Assembly (NCBI RefSeq): GCF_004798865.1
Contig: NW_025335268.1
Span: 58,842,374 to 58,906,373, forward strand
Origin: Varanus komodoensis
Lineage: Eukaryota > Chordata > Lepidosauria > Squamata > Varanidae
DNA length: 64,000 nt
Direction: 5' to 3'
Below, one piece after another: positions 57,803 to 64,000 of this stretch. Position 1 is the first letter of the stretch. Each line of letters starts with the position of its first letter. The position numbers and the translations under genes are program-made. The notes below the pieces were generated by a model, which worked only from the letters and a program-made list of their open reading frames with translations, had not been told where the DNA came from and did no database searches.

Positions 57803-58564
57803 CATTTGATAAATGTTTTAAATATATTACATCATGATTTGACAACAGCTGTCAATTTAGTGCTGTATGCATAACTAACATGAAGATGTGTTTTGAAAAT
57901 ATCCCACCTTCCATTCAAGTCCAATGATAAAAAAGCAGAACTCATTTCACTTTTATGGGACTAGGATACACTTATTTTTTCAGAGGCTAACAATCACAGA
58001 AAGTGGCTTAAGCATACACAAAAGTATAGCACCACATGCTCTTTATTCAGGAATCAAGAAGAAGGAACAGAAACAGCTCTACTCCAAGTCCCTCCCTCAT
58101 CTCAATCATGATGGGCTAATCAATATCTACATGTTGAATTGTCTCAACAAGTAGCAGGCCTTGTCAAAAGCTAATTAGAACAGGTCAAAGTATAAATAAC
58201 ATCATACAATAAAGCTAGAGTAGCTCTTTCCTGCCTGGTAGCAAAATAGTTGCCTTTCGTCCAGAAATTCCAAGAAGTATAGAATTTCTACTTGATCCAG
58301 TCATTGCATTGGTGACATATAAAGAGATAACTATTTAGCTAGGACTGAACGCTAGTTTGTGATATCCTAAGCATTTATCATATATTTAAAATATTTTAAC
58401 TTGCCTTTCAGGATGCACTGCCATCACAAGGAGGCTTACAGTATTATTAAAAAATGTGAAGGTACAAATCACAATTAAACAGGCTCAAATGCCAATAATA
58501 GGAAGCTAATGCTTTTACAGCACCTGATACAGGCAGGAATAAATGTGTCTTCAGGTGTTACATA

Positions 58565-59655
58565 GAAACAGAGCTAGTCAGAAGGGGTGTTCTGACTATC
58601 TAGACTAGACAGGGGTCAGACTATCTCCCGGGCTATCTAGTCTGACCCCTGGCTCCAGTTGGCTCTGCTCATGACATGCCTACCATGTGTATGACTAGCC
58701 TATTTTTGAACACCCGCACTGATGGGGCTTCAACCAGCTTCTGCAGAAGCCCATTCCATACCCCAGGGGTCCTAACTGTCAGGAAGTACTTTCTGGCATC
58801 CACCTTGAATCTTGGATCCCTGAGCTTTGCCCCATTGGAACACGTCCTGCCCTCTACTGCACGGGAAGAAGAGTCATGACCCACCTCTGTCTGACACCCC
58901 CTCACATACCTGTATGTTGCTAACAGGTCCCCTCTGAGTATCCCCTTCTCAAGGCTAATCCATCAGACAGTGCATTGGTCTATCCCAAAACTCCTCAATT
59001 TCTTAACCAGGATATCATGTGGTACTTTGTCAAACGCCTTGCTGAAATCCAGGTAAACCACATCGACTGTGTCCCCTCCATCTAGCCACCTTGAAAACTT
59101 GTCATAGAATTCCACAAAGTTCATCTGGAAGAACCTGTTTTTGCAGAAGCCGTGTTGTGTGGCCACCAATCTCCCTTCCCTATTTAGGGACTCTAGAGCA
59201 GTCTTTCCATTGTCTTTCCCAGAATGGACATAAGGCTAATGAGCCTGTAATTCCCCATGTCCCCTCCACTACCCTTTCTGACAAATGGGACCATTAATGC
59301 CACCCTCCAGTCCTCTGGAACCTCACCCGTTCTCCATGAGGTCTCGAAAAAGGAGCCAGCAGTCATGAGAGTACCCCTGCCAACTCCCTAAGTACCCTTG
59401 AGTGTAATCTATCAGGGCCTGGCACCTTTGTAACATCCAGTGCCCTGAGGAGCTCCTCGACTTCTAGGGGAGTGACCCTAATCTGTGCCCCTAAATCCCT
59501 GGCCTCATCTGATTGCCCCATGCAGATCTCCCCCATCCCGCTTTGGGGAGAACGCATAGGTAAAATGGTCACTTAGCATCTGTGCCTGTTCCCTTACATC
59601 AGTCACCATGTTGTCACTTTTTTTAACTGTCGTTATGAGGCCATGCATATTTTCC
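58565..59655 (-). mobile_element. CR1-type LINE inserted in the L2
   Basis: Minus-strand order: TPLEVEELLRALDVTKVPGP and DRLHSRVLRELAGVLS (59,363-59,500), then WRVALMVPFVRK-like and HGFCKNRFFQMNFVEFYDKF, GDTVDVVYLDFSKAFDKVPH, DILVKKLRSFG (58,963-59,169), and finally DPRFKVDARKYFLTVRTPGV and KLVEAPSVRVFKNRL (58,680-58,830). The YADD-bearing middle is missing and frames are broken in several places. Confidence 0.85.
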
Positions 59656-59892
59656 TGGGGGTGGGGAGAGTTGCAAAGGTGTGGAGCCACCACTGAGAAA
59701 GCCCTGTCCTCAGTATCTGCCAGCCAGATGGCTCTATGAAGACCTCGACAGTAGGTCCTCTGATGCTGATCTTAAAGCTTGGGTAGACTCATATAGGTGG
59801 TCCTTCATGTAATGTGATCCCCAAATGTTCAGAGCTTTAAAGCTATGACTTTGAATCGAGATCAGAAACTAACAGGAAACCAATGTAAACAA

Positions 59893-60122
59893 TGCAGAAC
59901 AGAATGAATATGTGGACTGTGGACCTGAGAGATCCAGGTTCTAGTCTCCATGTAGCCGTGAAGCTCACTGGGTGACTCACTGGGCTAGTCAGAAACTGTC
60001 AGCCCAACATACCTTACAAGTGGTTTTTGTGAAGATAAAAATGGACTGGAGAACTTTGAAAGCTGCCTTTGGTTCCCCACAAAAGGAAAAGGGTGGGATA
60101 TAAATGCAGTGTAGTCGTCATC
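59893..60122 (+). mobile_element. MIR-like SINE inserted in the L2
   Basis: CCTGAGAGATCCAGGTTCTA (B-box part), GTAGCCGTGAAGCTCACTGG and GTCAGCCCAACATACCTTAC make up the core, and GGGTGGGATATAAATGCAG the tail. L2 sequence resumes right after CATCATCATCACC. Confidence 0.8.
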
Positions 60123-60729
60123 ATCATCACCCAACAAGTGTACAGTTGGACTGTCTTCAAGGGCAACCCCATGTAAAGCATGTTACAGTAATATAGTTTG
60201 GATGTAACCAAGGCATCTGTCAGTGTAGCTGCCCAACCTTCTAGATGGGTTGCAGCTGCCAAATCAGCCTAAGCTGGTAAAAGGCACTAAAGTGGAGCTT
60301 GAGCTTTTTCAAACAGAAGCAAGTAATGTCAAGCTGGCCAGAGCTCATCAGATGTATCCATAGTACCATCACATTTAATATGTTTGGAGTTTTCCAGGAA
60401 GTTGGGTAATTAGACTCATTTAATTGTTAACCTAGCAGAACCAAATCCTGAAGCTGCTCATATGTTTCTGAGATGAAGTCTTAATATATATCCTGTGAAT
60501 CTGCCATATATATTGCAACCATGGAGGATATGGGGTGGATGCAGAATAAAATGGTCCTAGACCACTTTGATATGTTTTATTTTAGGGCAATATTTCAAGA
60601 ACCTTATTTTCCTGTTGTTTGGAAGTCTCCCATAATGCTGCACAAAGATGATGGATTGCTTTAAACAACTGATTCAAGAAATGAAAATTATCGTTAACAA
60701 AAGTGTTAGACTCATGCACACTTCCTTAC

Positions 60730-60935
60730 CAGCCATGTTTACAGCCTGAGTGAAAATGTCATCCTGCACGCTGCGGGTTCTGTTGTCTTCTTTGATGAAC
60801 TCTGCGTATGGCACAGAATGGCTCAGAGTAGTTGGAGTGAGCAGAATATCAACACCGGAACTAAATAGCTTTGTAAAATCAGTGGCGATGAGTCTTCGGA
60901 CCTTCTGGGCTTTGACAAAATAATTCTCATAGTTC
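60730..60935 (-). CDS. QRSL1: QRSL1, penultimate coding exon
   Basis: Encodes 68 full residues: [60 protein letters not shown] and FTQAVNMA. The LLTPTT segment and the QDDIFT / NMAGLPA stretch (the Gly is shared with the next exon) are strongly conserved in GatA-type amidases, where they shape the active-site side of the fold. Acceptor CCTCTAG ends at 60,936 and donor GTAAGG starts at 60,729. The first base completes Gln with CA from the previous exon. All residues of the human segment have a counterpart with no gap. Confidence 0.97.
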
Positions 60936-61639
60936 CTAGAGGGGGAAAAGGGTTTTGTGAGAACTGGAAACAGTGAAGTGAGTCATTGTAGTCTTGTAGC
61001 ACAGATGGGTGGGTAACAATTGCAATAAAACATTCAGTTTCTTGAGCCTACTGCTAAAACTAAATGCATGCGTCAAAGTACTGTGGCAGCAGCCTTGACT
61101 TTTCAACCAAGCATACAAGCGATCTCCATTCTCAGAAGTGAAGTTTATTCCTAAAAAGTTAGTCATGAAACTTTCAGATGACCAGTTTACTCGATGCTAA
61201 TCTTTTTCCCAGTGTTAGTTTAGTATTATCATTCTGCCAAGGGGTAAGGAATTAATAAAGCACAGTTGCAGATATATAGTACTGTTCACTGAGCATGGGT
61301 CATGTAGCATTGGACCTAAAATCTTGTTGTAGGTGTTTTCTCATGCTGTGCCATGTTATTCATGTACTATACTTCTACTATTAGCGATCTTTTTCACCTT
61401 CACCATGTACTATTAGAAGGATGAACAAAAAAGCCACCCACCTTTCCCTGCCCATCTTTAATTGTCAAGTGCTACTGATCCTAGTATATCACTGAAGACC
61501 TTTTTGAAAGTGTTTCTGTACCATCATATTTTAATGAGGTTAGGTCTGAAATGATTGCCATAATCCATTAAGAAAGAACATGCTGGATTTCCTTTAGATT
61601 TCCCTGTCACAGATCACAGGCTAAACGGTAGCGTGACCT

Positions 61640-61722
61640 GAATGAAGGCACCCATGTTTACTCAGAAATTAAGCCTCATTGAGTTTAACAGCACTTATTT
61701 CCAAGTGAACAGTCAAAGAATT
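61640..61722. repeat. Family P2 piece
   Basis: CACCCATGTTTACTCAGAAA, TTAAGCCTCATTGAGTTTAA and CACTTATTTCCAAGTGAAC match the family interior. Confidence 0.5.
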
Positions 61723-62007
61723 ATGAAATAGCCATTTCAATCAGTAGTTCATGCAATCCTAAATATTTATGTCTTGTGTATAATAACCACAACACAGATG
61801 TCAGAAACAGCTGTGGATATGTTGTGGCAATGCACTGTAACAGCAGGTGGTACACTCCACCCTAATGTCAAGAAATAACACTCCGGGAAAACTGAGCTAA
61901 GTTTAAGTATTTGGTAAGCGTCCCCTTCTTAGCATAGAGCAGAAGGGTGATTCAAAACAGTGGTCTTTTCTTTTCCTGTATATTTTCCTGGCAAGGCTGA
62001 GGTGGCT

Positions 62008-62026
62008 TAACCCTAACCCTAACCCT
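62008..62026. repeat. Interstitial telomere-type repeat, 3 units
   Basis: TAACCCTAACCCTAACCCT, the vertebrate telomere unit on the C-rich strand, sits next to a SINE piece within the QRSL1 intron. Confidence 0.9.
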
Positions 62027-62034
62027 CACACAGG

Positions 62035-62125
62035 CCAGAGGAATTTCTGGCAGGAGTTCTTCCAGCCCCACCTGGAGATACTGGGGATCGAGATGGGATC
62101 CTCTGCAGGCTAGGCATGTCCTGGT
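62035..62125 (-). mobile_element. tRNA-derived SINE fragment (Ala-like)
   Basis: GGAGTTCTTCCAGCCCCACC, TGGAGATACTGGGGATCGAG and ATGGGATCCTCTGCAGGC follow the body of the copy at 35,070-35,245, reversed. The head is lost. Confidence 0.65.
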
Positions 62126-62231
62126 AATAGAGTGGCTTTCTTGGGGCAAGGGATGTAAAACAACGATCTGGGTCCTTTCTGTTCAGTCATCTAAATGGGG
62201 CTGATAGGATGAAGTCAAAACCTGACCTGCT

Positions 62232-62350
62232 AAATCAGGAATATACAGCCAGGTTCCGCCAAATGTTCTGAAATATTATTCCCATAATCCCTCACCGTTG
62301 GCCACAGCTGCTGGTCGCATGTGAGCTGTAGTCCAAGGCAGCTGAAGGGC
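62232..62350. repeat. Palindromic repeat, family P1
   Basis: AGGTTCCGCCAAATGTTCTG, CCCATAATCCCTCACCGTTG GCCACAGCTGCTGG and GAGCTGTAGTCCAAGGCAGC keep the family order. Confidence 0.6.
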
Positions 62351-62665
62351 AGCAACGTGCCTGTCCCTGAGGTAAACCACTCTTACCTATTTGGATGCCA
62401 AGATCTGAATTAGAAAAATTAAAATATATGTTCCTGACTAGGAGGGGACACAGCAGAGAAAGAAGAAAAAAGTCACCTATTAGGTTATGCACTATTTTAG
62501 AAAACAGTCTTTTGCTGCCTGTTACAACTACAGCAGTATCAGCGATAATAATATTGCCTTAACTAGGTGGAAAAATCTGTCTGGCATGAGTAATTTCACC
62601 CTTAACTGAACAACAAATAAAATGCTGGCTTTGTAAGTTTGGACTTTAAAATGTGCTGAACTTAC

Positions 62666-62783
62666 TGTTTTAGCAAGAAGTAGTTTCCTGATAGAATTCT
62701 TCCCCTTACAACATCATTAAAACCTTCCCGGCGTGTTGCTGCAATCAAGGCTTCAGTGGACTCGTCAGCAGTGCTGCGGTGTC
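62666..62783 (-). CDS. QRSL1: QRSL1, third-last coding exon
   Basis: Encodes 38 full residues: [38 protein letters not shown]. The [17 protein letters not shown] segment is nearly invariant in GatA. Acceptor CATGCTAG ends at 62,784, and the first two bases complete a Gly (YGHR in related proteins). Donor CA/GTAAGT is at 62,665. The catalytic Lys-Ser-Ser residues of the amidase are in upstream exons outside the window. Position 5-6 (AD) differs from the human protein but the segment is variable. Confidence 0.97.
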
Positions 62784-64000
62784 CTAGCATGAAAAGTTCC
62801 CAGCAATTTGGAAACACATTTAAAAAACTATTCCAAGTTACTTCATGAATAAACAACAGGGATGAACATACTGTACAGAATAAAAGTATTTCAGAGGTTC
62901 TGATACTGTTGATATATACAGCCATGTGTCAGATATTCTGTTCATTCATGGACAAGAAAGTAAACTCTTCCAAACAGGTTTCAACAGCAGATATCTGGGA
63001 TAGCTATTCAGACTACAGCTGGGCTGAATTTTCCTTGCTGAACTTTCTTTGCTTTCTGGCTTGAAAACAAACATCTGAGGAGCCTGAAATCCTCAGCTAA
63101 AGAATCTTGGAAGTGTACCTTTTAAATGCTTTTCCACACATTGTGGTCTTGGAGCAATTATATTTCTCAAATAATTCAAATTTTTTAACATTGACATATA
63201 TACAGTAGAGTTGTGTAGGCACTGTATTTTGCCTCATGATAGTCACAAATGTTCTGAAGACGGGCTGTTCCACTACATAAACATTTAGGATGAAGTGTGC
63301 TGAAAGTTAACACTCTGCATTGCAAAGCACCACTGGTCTAGCAGCATCAGTTACAGAGGCAGAATGTTTTACATTCCAACACAAATGTTTTGAATTAGGG
63401 CCAAGACTTGTTCAGCTTTGTTGTTCCTCCATCCCCCACCCCCAGAGCAAAATCCTGGGAACAGGAATTTGGGAGTTAAGGTGTCAAACTACAATATTTC
63501 AATTGACTTGGCAGTAAAAAACACACTGAGAGAGTGAAACCAACCAGGACTCATTGTCTTTGATCAGGAAGTAGAGATATTTCAGTAACACTGTATTCCC
63601 TCATCAGTTGACCTTGAGTACAGACTAACAATTGAGCTGAACAATGTATGTACTCTGTGCTGCAGTCAGAGCACGCTCTTCAAAGGACACAGCTGAGACA
63701 ACATTTCTCTCATAACAAAAACATGCTCCCAGGAATAACAATAATATAGACACTTCATCCACCAACAGACCTCACTGAAGTCCATAAGAGACTTTCCATA
63801 GCACAAAAAAAGCTTTGGCAAAGATCTAATCTTTCTCTAATTACAGGGCACATCAGATATGTTGGCCCAGAGTTAGCTCTGTGGCAGGTTGTGCATTTCT
63901 CTTGACACCATTAATAGAGCTACGTTTACTCAATTAGCCTCATGCTGTGTGCTGTAACTCACAGACAGGAGAAGATAAAAGCCCCTTCCAGGTATTTCTT
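62784..64000 (-). other. QRSL1: QRSL1 intron, continuing past the window
   Basis: No upstream QRSL1 exon (the conserved ARxDGLxYG segment) is visible before the window ends. The sequence is AT-rich and I see no repeat with clear ends. Confidence 0.75.

Larger units (their letters stand above)
58375..60255 (-). mobile_element. L2-type LINE, split by a CR1 and a SINE
   Basis: Pieces of one L2 lie in order on the minus strand: RT end at 60,125-60,255 (ALVTSKLYYCNMLYMGLPLK), middle at 59,655-59,890 (FKVL..KAL segment, RAFSVVAPHLCNSP), and 3' UTR at 58,375-58,560 (ATTTGTCTTCAGGTG..., GGAGGCTTACAGTATT). The breaks fall at the ends of the two younger inserts, so the L2 is the oldest layer. Confidence 0.7.
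57219..60729 (-). other. QRSL1: QRSL1 intron (last)
   Basis: About 3.5 kb between donor GTAAGG (60,729-60,724) and acceptor TTTCAG. Most of it is repeats: a MIR-like SINE, and an L2 interrupted by a CR1 and another SINE. Non-repeat parts are AT-rich, with no alternative exon seen. Confidence 0.9.
60936..62665 (-). other. QRSL1: QRSL1 intron
   Basis: Donor GTAAGT (62,665-62,660) to acceptor AG at 60,937-60,936, about 1.7 kb. It holds a P2 segment, a short telomere-like run, a SINE piece and a P1 copy, listed separately. Confidence 0.9.

Noticed and set aside
59091-59297. Plus-strand frame in the QRSL1 intron
   Set aside because: Antisense of the CR1 reverse transcriptase.

Overview
The window looks like nuclear DNA from a squamate reptile (lizard or snake). 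It is AT-rich, depleted in CpG and mostly non-coding. Its repeats are a squamate mix: a BovB/RTE LINE piece, many 5'-truncated L2-type LINEs that share a GC-rich 3' stem, CR1 LINEs, tRNA-derived SINEs (a MIR-like one and an Ala-like one), a hAT-type non-autonomous element and two families of short palindromic repeats. I cannot name the species.

Two protein-coding loci can be supported. (1) The right end holds the last three coding exons of QRSL1 on the minus strand (62,783-62,666, 60,935-60,730, 57,218-57,007). They encode the C-terminal third of mitochondrial glutamyl-tRNA(Gln) amidotransferase subunit A. Phases and splice sites fit, the stop codon is at 57,007, and the 5' part of the gene lies beyond the window. 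(2) A sharply GC-rich block (about 36.6-39.7 kb, plus strand) holds a SPATA31-like gene with four clear and one weak copy of the family's LE-x-HI / WGLP module. Its reading frame changes twice near G-rich stretches, so it is either a decaying gene or a live one with base-calling errors.

Just to the right is a CpG island (about 40.0-40.66 kb). On its edge lie a CCAAT box, a PBX-PREP type decamer and a perfect 16-bp palindrome with the MEIS/TGIF core. It looks like a promoter, most likely firing to the left, but I cannot identify the gene it serves. A weaker CpG cluster at 14.3-14.85 kb may be a second promoter or a non-coding first exon.

Layout: 0-14 kb is repeat-rich intergenic DNA (BovB, L2, CR1, an inverted repeat); 14-36 kb is a gene-poor AT-rich desert with scattered L2 tails, SINEs and palindromic repeats; 36.6-40.7 kb is the GC-rich SPATA31-like block plus CpG island; 40.7-57 kb is again gene-poor, with a 100-N assembly gap inside an L2 and an almost intact hAT-type element; 57-64 kb is QRSL1, whose introns hold a nest of L2, CR1 and SINE insertions. 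I found no CRISPR array, operon, rRNA, functional tRNA gene or recognisable endogenous virus.
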